A stretch of DNA of 64,000 nucleotides from Butyrivibrio hungatei (lineage in GTDB: Bacteria; Bacillota; Clostridia; Lachnospirales; Lachnospiraceae). The position numbers and the translations under genes were made by a program. The notes under the pieces were generated by a model. It saw nothing but the letters and a program-made list of their open reading frames with translations. It was not told the origin of the DNA and made no database searches. Positions 43,705 to 54,067 of the stretch are shown here, piece by piece; positions within the stretch are counted from its first letter, which is position 1; each line of letters starts with the position of its first letter. The stretch covers positions 124,001 to 188,000 of the forward strand of contig NZ_FMUR01000004.1 in assembly GCF_900101605.1 (NCBI RefSeq). The letters run 5' to 3'.

Positions 43705-43935
43705 CCTTTTGTGCAAATAAAAAAGAACATAAATCAACCAACATAATTGATGATTAATCTTGTTCATTTTTTGAAAAAAACATTATAAACCACTCCTTCT
43801 TTTTAATATTTTTTGTAAATAATTCTTAAGAAGAAGAATATTTCTTTTTAAAAAATAATGCTTTCTATTCTCAGATTTAAAAATCACAACTCAAAGAATA
43901 CAATTCCACGATTTTACTTCCGGCCCCTCCAACAA

Positions 43936-44499
43936 TTAACTCTCACTTTCTATTTTACGCATGGTATCTTCTAAAACAGCCTCTCTCAGCTCCGTGAGCC
44001 AAGATGAAAATGCCACGGTATCGAAAGCATAAGTTTTATTTAGTTCAAACTCATTTTCAGACCAGGTGTCAAGAGGCGATTCATTATGCTGGATCAAAGC
44101 TTCAAGCTTATCAAGCGCCTTATATAGCTTCGCTTCCTTAGTTTCCTGTGCATCCATTTCTTTATACAGATCAGCAAAATCTCCGGATAATTTCTCAGGC
44201 AAAGATCTGACCCATTGAATCAAAAGAGAATCTTCAACTTCTCTATCTGCATCACTCTTTATGAAAGTCGGAATATCACCGGTAAAACATTCGCCAAGAT
44301 CATGAATAAGGCACATATCAACAACCCTATTTATGTCTATATCCGGAAACTCATGTCTTAAAAGAAAAGCCATCAGAGATATTCTCCAACTATGCTCTGC
44401 CACACTTTCCGTCCTTTGCTTTGTTGTCGTGCAATGTCTCGGTGTATCTTTTAACCTCTCTGCAACATGCAATATTTCCAGGTAGTCTCTCGGATTCAT
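43936..44499 (-). CDS. HD-domain phosphohydrolase, YfbR/5'-nucleotidase-like
   Basis: The 187-aa protein has the HD metal motifs of the YfbR/YGK1 group: the first His in ESVAEHSWRISLMAF, the HD pair in MCLIHDLGECFTGDIP, and a distal Asp in YKALDKLEALIQHN. YfbR proteins are 5'-deoxynucleotidases; substrate use here is inferred. Its ATG overlaps (ATGA) the stop codon of the NUDIX pseudogene, suggesting that the two were once translated together in a nucleotide-cleaning operon. Confidence 0.82.
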   Translation of the reverse strand: MNPRDYLEILHVAERLKDTPRHCTTTKQRTESVAEHSWRISLMAFLLRHEFPDIDINRVVDMCLIHDLGECFTGDIPTFIKSDADREVEDSLLIQWVRSLPEKLSGDFADLYKEMDAQETKEAKLYKALDKLEALIQHNESPLDTWSENEFELNKTYAFDTVAFSSWLTELREAVLEDTMRKIESES

Positions 44500-44734
44500 A
44501 TTTCCTCCCTCAACTTAACATAATCACGAACTATCTCAAGCCCGCCCATCGGCACGCAAAACTTCTCATCTCTTTGCGGCAAGCAAGCCTGATATTCTTG
44601 CATCCATTTTTTCGAACCACCCATATATGAGCCGTTCTATGCCTAATTCCGTCAGCGTGAGCCTGTGATCTGGTTACTGTCCCGCCTGCAGGCTGCCCGT
44701 TTTCGTCTACGATGTCAAAGATTTATTCTGTCAT
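44496..44734 (-). pseudogene. NUDIX hydrolase pseudogene (nonsense codon plus internal deletion)
   Basis: From an ATG at 44734 the frame reads M-T-E, a TAA stop (44723-44725), then a clear NUDIX (IPP isomerase-like) N terminus: IFDIVDENGQPAGGTVTRSQ, AHADGIRHRTAHIWVVRK. At about 44600-44615 the frame shifts directly into what looks like the C terminus of the same kind of protein: EYQACLPQRDEKFCVPMGGL, EIVRDYVKLREEI and a TGA that overlaps the HD gene start. The whole catalytic NUDIX box is missing. The remains thus keep both ends of a gene that lost its middle by deletion and acquired a stop at codon 4. Confidence 0.8.
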
Positions 44735-44735
44735 A

Positions 44736-45077
44736 TCACTCCCATTTTTTCCACACATCCGGCTGATAGCCAACTGTTGACTGCTTTCCGTTTCTTACCA
44801 CCGGAGTCTTGATTATCTGCTGCGACTCAAGCAGTTTCTCAAGCTTGTCTTCATCAGCAATATACTGAAACAACGCAACCGCATCTTTATCTTTTGCATC
44901 AGGATTCACCAAATTTGCAATCCCGCCATTGGCTGAAGCAACAGATGTAAGCTCACCCTTGCTCATGCCTTTTTCTTTCATATCAATAAACTGATACTTT
45001 ATGCCACGCTCCTTGAAAAAGCGCTCTGCTTTCTTTGTATCGTTGCACTTCTTCGTCCCAAAAATCTGTATATTCAT
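44736..45077 (-). CDS. ArsC/Spx-family protein with a single active cysteine
   Basis: The 113-aa protein has the thioredoxin-like ArsC fold: MNIQIFGTKKCNDTKKAERF with Cys11, YQFIDMKEKGMSKGEL, and the late IIKTPVVRNGKQSTVGYQ with the cis-proline. Only one Cys is in the active loop (CNDT), so it is not a CxxC Spx; it resembles the YffB/ArsC-like group of unknown substrate. It ends 1 bp before the NUDIX pseudogene start. Confidence 0.85.
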   Translation of the reverse strand: MNIQIFGTKKCNDTKKAERFFKERGIKYQFIDMKEKGMSKGELTSVASANGGIANLVNPDAKDKDAVALFQYIADEDKLEKLLESQQIIKTPVVRNGKQSTVGYQPDVWKKWE

Positions 45078-45107
45078 TTATTCCACTCTTTCTGCATTTA
45101 ATAATGA

Positions 45108-45458
45108 TTAGGAATTGTATATTCTATATTCTTTTTCCAACTTGTGATGTCTCATAATCATAAAAGGCAACGGAACCACAATTCCTCCAAACGAAAATAT
45201 AAATTCCAGCATTCCATTGGGCATAATATATCCCATCAAGAAGCAAAGTTCTATGCATATTCCATACGCAACCCAGATTGTACCATGCTTTTTATTCCAC
45301 TGAATCACATCAGAGATTTCTTCTTTTTTTGGCGGTTCCGTAACATTATAAAATCCAACAGGATTATCTTTTCTATTAAGCTGGCAAATACCGATAATGA
45401 TCATAATTCCGGCCACAATCGATACAACAACCAATCCAATGATCATACCTACATCCAT
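45108..45458 (-). CDS. Small membrane protein of unknown function
   Basis: The 116-aa product (start at 45458, AGGTG six bases upstream) has three or four membrane helices: MIIGLVVVSIVAGIMIIIGI, WVAYGICIELCFLMGYIM and LEFIFSFGGIVVPLPFMIM. A cytoplasmic loop, NPVGFYNVTEPPKKEEISDV, lies between the first two. The NPVGFY...PP-K-E-EI pattern recurs in small clostridial membrane proteins, but I know no function. It lies inside the REP-bounded block next to the ArsC-like gene. Confidence 0.6.
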   Translation of the reverse strand: MDVGMIIGLVVVSIVAGIMIIIGICQLNRKDNPVGFYNVTEPPKKEEISDVIQWNKKHGTIWVAYGICIELCFLMGYIMPNGMLEFIFSFGGIVVPLPFMIMRHHKLEKEYRIYNS

Positions 45459-45621
45459 ACAAAACACCTGCACTTTCAGTTATATATCGAAACTTATAAA
45501 ACCCATATATCCGGATTTATCCTTTCCCAACAAGGTTAGCATATAATTCTTTTCTATTATAGCCTTAAATATCTTCGATTGTATATAACTTACCCATTAC
45601 CAACTTGCGTAAAAGAAAAAA

Positions 45622-45715
45622 TGTCAAACGAACCGTCCCCTTGTCACCCCTGCCAATGAAAAAAGCCAAAAGAACCGTCCCTTGACATGTGTCAAATGAA
45701 CCGTCCCTCTGGCTT
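45622..45715. repeat. Cluster of three REP-like repeats
   Basis: Three copies share the core GAACCGTCCC: 45622-45646 (TGTCAAACGAACCGTCCCC and TTGTCA), 45665-45687 (CCAAAAGAACCGTCCCTTGA and CA) and 45690-45713 (TGTCAAATGAACCGTCCCTC, then TGGC). Each unit has complementary ends TGTCAA/TTGACA or AGCC/GGCT. They are inverted relative to the copy at 43637. Confidence 0.8.
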
Positions 45716-45724
45716 CTATGACTT

Positions 45725-47329
45725 TTATCTGTAATATACGATTACCGGAGTTTTGCTCTTTGTTGCATTCCATAAGCGTTCAGCAACATCCGGTGGACAG
45801 TTAATGCATCCGTGCGATCCGTTATGCTTGTAGATATCGCCTCCGAATTCATGCTTCCAATATGCGTCATGAATACCGATTCCGGCATTATTAAGTCTCA
45901 TCCAATAATGCACGAGAGTCTCGTAATCATCACCGCGAAGCGTCTTTTCTCTCTGCTTGTCATAAGCACGATAGTATCCGCTCGGGGTTCCGCATCCCTT
46001 AGACATATCACCGGTAACAACATCTGTTTCGATAGCGACTTCTCCGTCCACATAGTAATACAGATGCTGATTGGAAACATCCACTTCAATATATGTCTTA
46101 CCAAGATCCTTCTTGGCGTCGATACAATCAACTTTCTTTTCGTTGGTAAGTTCCCTTATTTCTTCGCCGGTATCATCCTGATTTTCATTATCTCCGTCGT
46201 CCTTCTTTTCATCCTTCTTGTCGTCTTTCTTCTCATCCTTCTTAAGTTCTCCGGGATTTGAAGAAAAAACCTTCTTAAGGTAATTATACTCAGCGACGTT
46301 ATCAAATATCTTCGGATTACCCGCGCGATTATTCTTGGGAACCATTATCATCTCGACGTCCTCGCCGTTCTTGTACCGTTCAAGAGCGTCCGCGGTATAA
46401 CCTGCTTTAACCATCTTGTAAAAGAAATCATAGATCCTGGCTTCAGAAATCAAAGGATCGCCATTCTGAGTAACCACGAATCCCTGAAGATTACGAACAT
46501 CCGAAAGGCCCACTTCGGAATTTCCGGCAATATAACGGCCGCGTCCCGGATTATCGTAATCATAATCTTCCGTTCCTTCCTTCATTTCCTCGTTGGTAAG
46601 AAGAAATTTACTTGCGGTTCCGTCCTTCAAAGGAATCTTCTTATTTCCATACAAATAAGTAATGTTACAGTTTATAACCGGTTCAATCTTTGAATAAAGA
46701 TCGATAACCTCCTGCTGAGTTGCATTTGGTTTTATGGGGCCGTAACAATCCTCATAATCCTTAGACGAAAGATCGATGTCAGACGCGGCATTAAGCGCAG
46801 CCACATCTACAGCATCAATGATACTTTCCTTATTGGGAACCGACAAAAGTTCGTTTTTCAGTTCATACCCCTTTTCCGTTTTGACAATGGAAACATCAAG
46901 CGTATCCTGAGGTACAAATATTTCCCAATCACCGACTATCTTTGCAAGCTTTTTTTCATCACAGGAAATATCGGGCTCAACCTGACCGGTCAGCCCTTTA
47001 AATATATATATCCCCCATGACAAAGCATTCTGATTCTTAATGAACTCTTTGAGCGCTTCCGTATAATCTATCTTAAAATCCATTTCCTTAGCGCTGACAA
47101 AAAGTGTTGCTCCACTCTGATCCTTTATGGTTATTCCTTTGTAATCAAACTTATTGCAAAGCTCGGAATTTACCTGATCCACGCTCTTTCCCGTGCAATA
47201 CACTCCGTTAACCCAAGTGCAGCAAGGGAAACCTTTACTATAAAAGTAACCAATGATCAGATACAGCACAATCAAACCGGCAAAAGCCGGAACTGCAATT
47301 CGCACGATTAATTTAGTTTTATCTTTCAT
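45725..47329 (-). CDS. L,D-transpeptidase (YkuD) with peptidoglycan-binding-like domain, copy 1
   Basis: The 534-aa protein has an N-terminal membrane anchor (residues 8-28), a long extracytoplasmic region of the YkuD-associated peptidoglycan-binding type, a Lys/Asp-rich linker (KKDEKKDDKKDEKKDDGDNE, about residue 370), and the C-terminal YkuD domain. The catalytic signature is GIGIHDAYW...HNGSHGCINCPP, with the nucleophile Cys and its His. It should make 3-3 cross-links or attach proteins to the wall. It follows a closely related gene by 61 bp (tandem duplication); the charged linker is absent in the sister. Confidence 0.93.
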   Translation of the reverse strand: MKDKTKLIVRIAVPAFAGLIVLYLIIGYFYSKGFPCCTWVNGVYCTGKSVDQVNSELCNKFDYKGITIKDQSGATLFVSAKEMDFKIDYTEALKEFIKNQNALSWGIYIFKGLTGQVEPDISCDEKKLAKIVGDWEIFVPQDTLDVSIVKTEKGYELKNELLSVPNKESIIDAVDVAALNAASDIDLSSKDYEDCYGPIKPNATQQEVIDLYSKIEPVINCNITYLYGNKKIPLKDGTASKFLLTNEEMKEGTEDYDYDNPGRGRYIAGNSEVGLSDVRNLQGFVVTQNGDPLISEARIYDFFYKMVKAGYTADALERYKNGEDVEMIMVPKNNRAGNPKIFDNVAEYNYLKKVFSSNPGELKKDEKKDDKKDEKKDDGDNENQDDTGEEIRELTNEKKVDCIDAKKDLGKTYIEVDVSNQHLYYYVDGEVAIETDVVTGDMSKGCGTPSGYYRAYDKQREKTLRGDDYETLVHYWMRLNNAGIGIHDAYWKHEFGGDIYKHNGSHGCINCPPDVAERLWNATKSKTPVIVYYR

Positions 47330-47390
47330 TCACTCTCTCGTATTCCTTAAGCAATCCGTCTGCCAAAAAATCGATTGCTCAGACAGAAAG

Positions 47391-48932
47391 CTAGTATGGG
47401 TAAGTCACATTGCTTCTGTAATAAACAATTACAGGCGTCTGTTCCTTAACGTTTTCATATAGAAGACGAGCTATGTAAGGAGGGCAATTTATGCATCCGT
47501 GCGAACCAGATTCGAGATACATATCACCTCCAAACGATTCCTGCCACCATGCATCATGTATACCTACTCCCGTATCGGTCAAACGCATCCAGTATTCGAC
47601 CGGACATTCATAGTCCTCTCCTACCAATACCTTATTTCTTTGCTTATCATATACATGGAAAAGACCTGCCGGAGTTCCGTGACCTCCGTACATAGTTCCC
47701 GATACGATCAACGTATCTATATATACCTCTCCATTTCTATAATAATACAAGTGTTGGTTTGCTATATCAAGTTCTATATATGTTCCGCCAAGCGTCTTCT
47801 TGGCATTAAAGAAATCAACTTTCTTGGGGTTCGTAAGATTTCTGGTTTCTTCCTGTTCATACGATCCCGAAAGAAAAGCTTCCTTCAAATGTTTATATTC
47901 GGCATTATGGTCAAATATAAAGGTACTTCCTTTTCTGTCTTTACTACAGATTATCTCGACATCTTCACCGTTCTGATACCTTTTAAGCATAGTAGCCGTG
48001 TCGCATAATTTCTGCTTCTGGTAAAAGAAATCATAAAGTCTTGCTTCCGATATAAGTGGCTCATTGTCCGAAGTAACCGCAAAGCCTTCAAGGTCACGAA
48101 CACTGTCGCCGGAAATACCCACTTCATTACTGCCTGAAATAAATCTACCCAGCCCGGGATTTTCATAGTCATAAGTGTCTCCCGAAAGCTGATCGTAAGT
48201 CAAAAGAAATCCGTTAACAACCTCGCCCTTAAGCGGAATTGTCTGGTTTCCAAACTGATATGTAATGCCGCAATTAAGGATTCGCTGTAACTTTCCATAA
48301 AAATCAACAATAGTCTGCTGTTCCTCCGTAAGCGTAACAGGTTCATAGCAGTCGTCATAAAGTTCGGAAGAAAGATCCAGCTCACTTTGCAACCTCGTAG
48401 CTGCGCTTCCTACAGTCTGAGCAATGTTTTCCTTTATGGGAGTGCACAAAAGAGTATTCTTAAGTTCATACCCATTCTCCGTATTAACAATGGAAACATC
48501 CCTGGTTTCATCAGGAACAAATATATCCCAGCCTGCGATTATATTTTCAAGTTTGTCCTCATCAACACTGATACGTGGCTGTACTGAGCCCGTCAGTCCT
48601 TTAAAAACATATACTCCCCATGATAAAGCATTCTGTTCAGAAATAAACTTATTGAGGTCTTCGGTATAATCCACTGTAAATCCAAGGTCCTCAGCACTGA
48701 TAAACAATGAAGATCCATTTCTGTCAATAACATTTATTCCCTGATACTTAATTGTTTCACATAGTTCGGAATTTACCTCCGCAACACTTTTACCCGTACA
48801 TTTAATGCCGTTTACTTTAGCTGCGCATGGAAATCCTTTGCTGTAGTAGTACCCGATGATCAGATAAAGCACTACCAACCCCGAAATAATCAGGAGCACA
48901 ATGCGCCCGATTAATTTTGTCCGTACATTCAT
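47391..48932 (-). CDS. L,D-transpeptidase (YkuD), copy 2
   Basis: This 513-aa paralogue of the previous gene shares the same order: membrane anchor (about residues 10-28), peptidoglycan-binding-like region (YSKGFPCAAKVNGIKCTGKS at the start), and a YkuD domain with GVGIHDAWW...ESGSHGCINCPP. The catalytic Cys and His are present. The two proteins are alike along their length, with many substitutions, so the duplication is old. It begins 24 bp after ilvB ends and may be read from the leu/ilv transcript. Confidence 0.93.
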   Translation of the reverse strand: MNVRTKLIGRIVLLIISGLVVLYLIIGYYYSKGFPCAAKVNGIKCTGKSVAEVNSELCETIKYQGINVIDRNGSSLFISAEDLGFTVDYTEDLNKFISEQNALSWGVYVFKGLTGSVQPRISVDEDKLENIIAGWDIFVPDETRDVSIVNTENGYELKNTLLCTPIKENIAQTVGSAATRLQSELDLSSELYDDCYEPVTLTEEQQTIVDFYGKLQRILNCGITYQFGNQTIPLKGEVVNGFLLTYDQLSGDTYDYENPGLGRFISGSNEVGISGDSVRDLEGFAVTSDNEPLISEARLYDFFYQKQKLCDTATMLKRYQNGEDVEIICSKDRKGSTFIFDHNAEYKHLKEAFLSGSYEQEETRNLTNPKKVDFFNAKKTLGGTYIELDIANQHLYYYRNGEVYIDTLIVSGTMYGGHGTPAGLFHVYDKQRNKVLVGEDYECPVEYWMRLTDTGVGIHDAWWQESFGGDMYLESGSHGCINCPPYIARLLYENVKEQTPVIVYYRSNVTYPY

Positions 48933-48956
48933 TTACTCTCTTTCCCCAAAACATAA

Positions 48957-50639
48957 TTACTTCTCCCCTTCAATATCGCTCGCGTCAAAAGCTTCACTTA
49001 TAGAAGCTCCTGCAGGTACCATCGGAAATACCTTATCATCCTCTTCAATAACACAATCAAGGACAACAGGTACTTTTGAACCTAACGCCTTCTTAAGAGC
49101 AGGTTCTACTTCCTCCTTCTTGGTAATTCTGACAGCCTCACAACCAAGTGCTTTAGCTACCATACAGTAGTCAACCTTATCTTCGAATACCGTCTGAGAA
49201 TAATGCTTTTCATAAAACAGTGTCTGCCACTGTCTTACCATTCCCAGAACTCTATTGTTAATGATGATCTCAACAATCGGAAGGCCATAGCCCGATGCAG
49301 TCGCAAGCTCCTGCATATTCATCCTGAAGCATCCGTCTCCGGTAATATTTACGCAGACCTTATCAGGATTTCCAACCTTTGCACCAATACATGCTCCAAG
49401 TCCGTAACCCATAGTTCCAAGGCCACCTGATGTAAGGAACGTTCTCGGCTTTCTGAACTTATAATACTGGGCTGTCCACATCTGATGCTGTCCTACATCA
49501 GTTGAAATAATGGCATCGCCCTGCGTAAGTTTGTAAAGCGTCTCGATAATATACGGACAGGTAAGTTTATCCGTCTGATAGCTCAGAGGAAATTTTTCCT
49601 TGTATCCGTTTATCTTTTCCTTCCACTCGGTATGATCCATCTGATCAAGTTTTGCATTTATCTCAGAAAGAACTTCCTTAAGATCTCCGACTATGGAATA
49701 ACTTGTTCTGATATTCTTATTGATCTCAGCGGCGTCGATATCTATCTGAAGAATCTTCGCTTTTGATGCAAAAGTCTTAGTGTTTCCGGTTACTCTGTCA
49801 GAAAATCTGGCACCTAATGTAACCAGAAGGTCGCACTCACTTACGCCGTAATTAGAAGCTTTTGTACCATGCATACCTATCATGCCGGTATAAAGGGGAT
49901 GTGTACCGTCAAAAGCACCCTTTCCCATAAGTGTGTCGCAGACCGGACAATCAAACTTCTCGGCAAATTCCAATACCTCTTTGGAAGCGCCCGAGATAAT
50001 AGCACCACCTCCCACATAAATGAAAGGTCTTTTTGCCGCTTTTAACATTTTGATTGTTACATTAATGTTATCATCAGTATATGTCTTTATCGCCGATTTG
50101 TCAGCAACTTTTTTAATTTTTTTAAATTCACAGCTTTTTGCTGTTACATCTTTTGTAATATCTACGATAACAGGCCCCGGTCTTCCGGTGCTTGCTATCT
50201 TAAATGCTTTCCTCAGAGTATCAGCCAGTTCTCTTACATCTTTAACGATATAACCGTGCTTTGTGATAGGCATGGTTATTCCGGCAATGTCGGCTTCCTG
50301 GAAAGTATCTTTTCCCAAAAGAGGAAGATTTACATTACAGGTAATCGCAACCATCGGAACAGAATCCATATATGCCGTGGCAATACCGGTTACAAGATTT
50401 GTTGCTCCTGGGCCGCTTGTTGCAAAACATACGCCCACTTTGCCCGTAGATCTTGCATATCCGTCGGCAGCATGTGCAGCACCCTGCTCATGAGAAGTCC
50501 TGATATGAAGGAAATCATCACTCTGTTTGTAAAGTTCATCATATATATTGAGAATACTTCCGCCGGGATAACCGAATATGGTATCGACTCCCTGCTCTTT
50601 AAGACACTCTAAAACTATCTGTGACCCGTTTAACTGCAT
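48957..50639 (-). CDS. ilvB: Acetolactate synthase large subunit
   Basis: IlvB is the ThDP enzyme of valine, leucine and isoleucine synthesis. The 560-aa protein has the N-terminal MQLNGSQIVLECLKEQGVDT, the catalytic Glu in RTSHEQGAAHAADGYAR, and the ThDP/Mg motif ITGDGCFRMNMQELATASGY ending in NN. The FAD-domain motifs are present, so it is the anabolic rather than the catabolic type. No ilvN regulatory subunit follows. It lies 33 bp after ilvD in the leuB-...-ilvD-ilvB group. Confidence 0.95.
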   Translation of the reverse strand: MQLNGSQIVLECLKEQGVDTIFGYPGGSILNIYDELYKQSDDFLHIRTSHEQGAAHAADGYARSTGKVGVCFATSGPGATNLVTGIATAYMDSVPMVAITCNVNLPLLGKDTFQEADIAGITMPITKHGYIVKDVRELADTLRKAFKIASTGRPGPVIVDITKDVTAKSCEFKKIKKVADKSAIKTYTDDNINVTIKMLKAAKRPFIYVGGGAIISGASKEVLEFAEKFDCPVCDTLMGKGAFDGTHPLYTGMIGMHGTKASNYGVSECDLLVTLGARFSDRVTGNTKTFASKAKILQIDIDAAEINKNIRTSYSIVGDLKEVLSEINAKLDQMDHTEWKEKINGYKEKFPLSYQTDKLTCPYIIETLYKLTQGDAIISTDVGQHQMWTAQYYKFRKPRTFLTSGGLGTMGYGLGACIGAKVGNPDKVCVNITGDGCFRMNMQELATASGYGLPIVEIIINNRVLGMVRQWQTLFYEKHYSQTVFEDKVDYCMVAKALGCEAVRITKKEEVEPALKKALGSKVPVVLDCVIEEDDKVFPMVPAGASISEAFDASDIEGEK

Positions 50640-50672
50640 TTTATATGTACCATCCTATATGATTTATTCAAA

Positions 50673-52355
50673 TTATTTTGAAGTTCCGGGAATCTCAAGG
50701 ATTGCTCCTCTGTTTCCGCTTGTAACAAGTTCTCTGTATCTTGCAAGATACCCCGTCGTAACCTTGGGCTCTCTGGGCTGCCATTTTTCTTTTCTCTTTG
50801 CAAGCTCTTCGTCAGAAACCTTAACATTAAGTGCGTTGTTTGGAATATCTATACTGATGATATCGCCTTCTTCAATAAGCGCGATAGGTCCACCAACGGC
50901 CGCTTCGGGAGAAACATGTCCGATAGATGCTCCTCTGCTGGCTCCGGAGAATCTTCCGTCTGTGATAAGTGCTACAGACGATCCAAGTCCTCTTCCTGCA
51001 ATAGCCGATGTGGGATTGAGCATCTCTCTCATTCCGGGGCCACCCTTAGGTCCTTCGTATCTGATAACAACAACATCCCCCGCAACTATCTTACCTGTAA
51101 GGATTGCTTCAATAGCATCTTCCTCGCAGTCAAATACTCTGGCAGGTCCCTCATGAACAAGCATCTCAGGAACAACCGCAGACTTCTTAACAACGCCTGT
51201 ATCGGGAGCGATGTTACCCTTAAGTACAGCGATTCCGCCCGACTGCATGTAAGGATTCTCGATAGGTCTGATAACTTCGGGATTAAGATTCTTTACACCC
51301 TCAAGATTTTCCTTGATTGTCTTACCTGTAACCGTAATAAGGTCCGTATTGATAAGGTCCTTTTTAACAAGCTCTGACATAACAGCAAGCACACCACCTG
51401 CCTCATTAAGATCTTCCATATATGTGGGACCTGCAGGTGCAAGGTGGCAAAGATTCGGTGTTCTGCTTGATACTTCATTTGCAATCTCCATATCAAGATC
51501 CACACCTGCTTCATGTGCGATTGCAGGAAGATGAAGCATCGTATTTGTGGAACATCCAAGAGCCATATCCATAGCCATGGCATTCATAAATGCCTCTTTT
51601 GTCATGATATCTCTGGGTCTGATATTCTTCTCTATAAGATTCATTACCGCATAGCCCGCATGCTTGGCAAGTCTGATACGTGCGGAATATACGGCGGGAA
51701 TTGTTCCGTTTCCGGGAAGTCCCATTCCGATTGCTTCTGTAAGACAGTTCATTGAGTTTGCTGTATACATACCCGAACATGAACCACAGGTAGGACAAGC
51801 CTTCTCTTCATATTCACAAAGCTTCTCGTTAGTCATCTTTCCTGCAGAAACACTTCCGACAGCCTCAAACATAGAAGAAAGTGAAGTCTTGTGTCCATCT
51901 ACTCTTCCTGCCATCATAGGGCCGCCTGATACAAATACTGTAGGGATATTAACCCTTGCAGCAGCCATGAGAAGACCGGGAACATTCTTGTCGCAGTTGG
52001 GAATGCATACCATTCCGTCAAAAGCATGTGCCTTTGCAAGACACTCTGTGCTGTCCGCGATAAGGTCTCTTGTTACAAGAGAATATTTCATTCCGATGTG
52101 TCCCATTGCGATACCGTCACATACAGCAATAGCGGGAACAACAACAGGCATACCGCCCGCTTCTGCTACCGCAAGTTTTACAGCTTCCGTGATCTTATCA
52201 AGATTCATGTGTCCGGGAACTATTTCATTAAAAGAACTAACAATTCCAATAAGAGGTTTTCTTCTCTCTTCTTCTGTAAATCCAAGAGCATTAAACAAAC
52301 TTCTGTGAGGAGCCTGCTGAACGCCCTCCATAACTCTGTCACTGTTCATAGCCAT
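50673..52355 (-). CDS. ilvD: Dihydroxy-acid dehydratase
   Basis: IlvD dehydrates dihydroxy acids to the keto acids of valine and isoleucine. The 560-aa protein has the iron-sulphur ligands [15 protein letters not shown] and [20 protein letters not shown], and the C-terminal [20 protein letters not shown] and [20 protein letters not shown]. All are intact. It starts behind AAAGGAGAAAAGATT, 14 bp after the embedded membrane protein gene, and is followed by ilvB. Confidence 0.97.
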   Translation of the reverse strand: MAMNSDRVMEGVQQAPHRSLFNALGFTEEERRKPLIGIVSSFNEIVPGHMNLDKITEAVKLAVAEAGGMPVVVPAIAVCDGIAMGHIGMKYSLVTRDLIADSTECLAKAHAFDGMVCIPNCDKNVPGLLMAAARVNIPTVFVSGGPMMAGRVDGHKTSLSSMFEAVGSVSAGKMTNEKLCEYEEKACPTCGSCSGMYTANSMNCLTEAIGMGLPGNGTIPAVYSARIRLAKHAGYAVMNLIEKNIRPRDIMTKEAFMNAMAMDMALGCSTNTMLHLPAIAHEAGVDLDMEIANEVSSRTPNLCHLAPAGPTYMEDLNEAGGVLAVMSELVKKDLINTDLITVTGKTIKENLEGVKNLNPEVIRPIENPYMQSGGIAVLKGNIAPDTGVVKKSAVVPEMLVHEGPARVFDCEEDAIEAILTGKIVAGDVVVIRYEGPKGGPGMREMLNPTSAIAGRGLGSSVALITDGRFSGASRGASIGHVSPEAAVGGPIALIEEGDIISIDIPNNALNVKVSDEELAKRKEKWQPREPKVTTGYLARYRELVTSGNRGAILEIPGTSK

Positions 52356-52369
52356 AATCTTTTCTCCTT

Positions 52370-54067
52370 TTACTTAGTATATAAAATAAATTTGTCATTT
52401 TCGTATCTTACGTGCATCGAAGATAAATAATCCCAATCAATCGTCCTGTATGTCTGATAGAATTTCCAAAGATCGTCTCCGTTATAATTCGGATTGAACA
52501 TATTCTTATCAAGCAGTACGCAATCGGCACCTTTAACATCCGTCTTGTTGCAATCAATATTCCATCCAAACTTAAGAAGATATTGCTGATCGCAATCCAG
52601 CACTGCAATGCTTTGCCTCTTTGTCACTTCAGCGACATAAAGCGTATTAAACACATTATTTTCTCTTTCAGCTATCTGACAACTAAATCCCGGGTCAAAA
52701 AATCTGAAAATAAAAAGAATCACTATTACAATAACCGGGATATATACTCCGATACCCGAATACCATTTATCGCCCTTTTCCACCGTCTCGATCTCTTCAT
52801 GAGACTTAACGCCCTCAACACCTTTTGCGCTGAGTTTCCTCCGGTTATAAAGCCTTATACTCACATTTATGAGTCTTTCAAGCGCCGTACAGACGCACAA
52901 GACGATAACAAATGCGATATAACCAAAAACGCGAAGATATGGCAATGTACGGAGCGAAAGCAAAACAATGCCAAGAAACATCAGGTTTACGATAACAACA
53001 AGATTGATTACCGTCCTGCTGTACTCAAAATGCTTAAAGCATTCATAAAACAAACATCCCAGACTGATAAGCAGGAATAATAGTGTCATAATGCTAAACT
53101 TCGGCACCAAAGAATTCAGAAGGCTCATAAACCATGACCAGATTCTGTGTCCGAAAACCGGCAAAGAAAGCTTCTGAATATATGAATGGGATATCATATA
53201 TCTCATCCCCGTCAGGATAGCTTTATGAGGTGCTTTCATAATAACACTAAAATGAGATAATTCAAAAAATCCGGAATTTTCCGAAGTCACAAGTATGTTC
53301 GAACCGATTGCGAGCCATATTATCATATACAACAATATGACGATCGTCATGGAAACCACCGCGGTATCCAAAAGTTTACGGAGTTTACCGTAATAGATAT
53401 TCTCGGAAATCGAACTGTATACACCCTTACTTCTCATCGCATTGATAAAAAGAAATATCGCACCCGAAGCCCAAACCGGCACTACCCAGTAGATGCTGCT
53501 CGGAACAATATACATTCCAAGGACCAGAGTTCCTCCGAACAAAAAATAATACGACTTCTTTTCGGTTCCGAGCCTGCAAATATAACCGATATAATATATC
53601 GAAAGTAAAAAGCAGGTCGTAGCGAGTGTATATCCTCTTCCGAGAACGCTGTAATCATTTACTATCTGCATCGATGCATAAAGAACCACAGCTCCGAACG
53701 GTATCGCATGCGAATAATATTTTCTGCATATCCTGTAAACCAGAATAAGATTTGCAATAGCCGCAACATACGACACACCCCTTAGTGCAATATAAGAATT
53801 ACCAAAGCGGTAAAGCATCGAAGACAGTATCGAATAACCCACATGATTATTCGGAAGAGGCCAATGTACCGCTGAATACAAAGGCCCTTTCGAAATAAAA
53901 TAATAAAATGTGTACAGTTCGTCGTAATTCGGAGATATCGCGAACATTCTCCACAGATAGTAAGAAGCCATCGCAATAACAAAAAGCGTAACTGCCATTC
54001 CTTCGGGGCTTTTCGGAAGAAGCTCATTTATTTTCTTTTCAGTTTTAGCAATTGCTGATACGCTCAA
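52370..54067 (-). CDS. Multi-pass glycosyltransferase-like membrane protein
   Basis: The 565-aa protein has roughly eleven membrane helices and, between the first two, an acidic motif in [16 protein letters not shown], the position used by the DE/DD motif of GT39/GT83 lipid-dependent glycosyltransferases (PMT/ArnT type). A short cytoplasmic Glu/Lys-rich loop (about 415-440) and a C-terminal extracytoplasmic domain with a Cys pair follow. I cannot name the sugar or acceptor. It overlaps the end of leuB by 23 bp and is followed by ilvD at 14 bp, an odd place in an amino acid operon. Confidence 0.7.
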   Translation of the reverse strand: MSVSAIAKTEKKINELLPKSPEGMAVTLFVIAMASYYLWRMFAISPNYDELYTFYYFISKGPLYSAVHWPLPNNHVGYSILSSMLYRFGNSYIALRGVSYVAAIANLILVYRICRKYYSHAIPFGAVVLYASMQIVNDYSVLGRGYTLATTCFLLSIYYIGYICRLGTEKKSYYFLFGGTLVLGMYIVPSSIYWVVPVWASGAIFLFINAMRSKGVYSSISENIYYGKLRKLLDTAVVSMTIVILLYMIIWLAIGSNILVTSENSGFFELSHFSVIMKAPHKAILTGMRYMISHSYIQKLSLPVFGHRIWSWFMSLLNSLVPKFSIMTLLFLLISLGCLFYECFKHFEYSRTVINLVVIVNLMFLGIVLLSLRTLPYLRVFGYIAFVIVLCVCTALERLINVSIRLYNRRKLSAKGVEGVKSHEEIETVEKGDKWYSGIGVYIPVIVIVILFIFRFFDPGFSCQIAERENNVFNTLYVAEVTKRQSIAVLDCDQQYLLKFGWNIDCNKTDVKGADCVLLDKNMFNPNYNGDDLWKFYQTYRTIDWDYLSSMHVRYENDKFILYTK

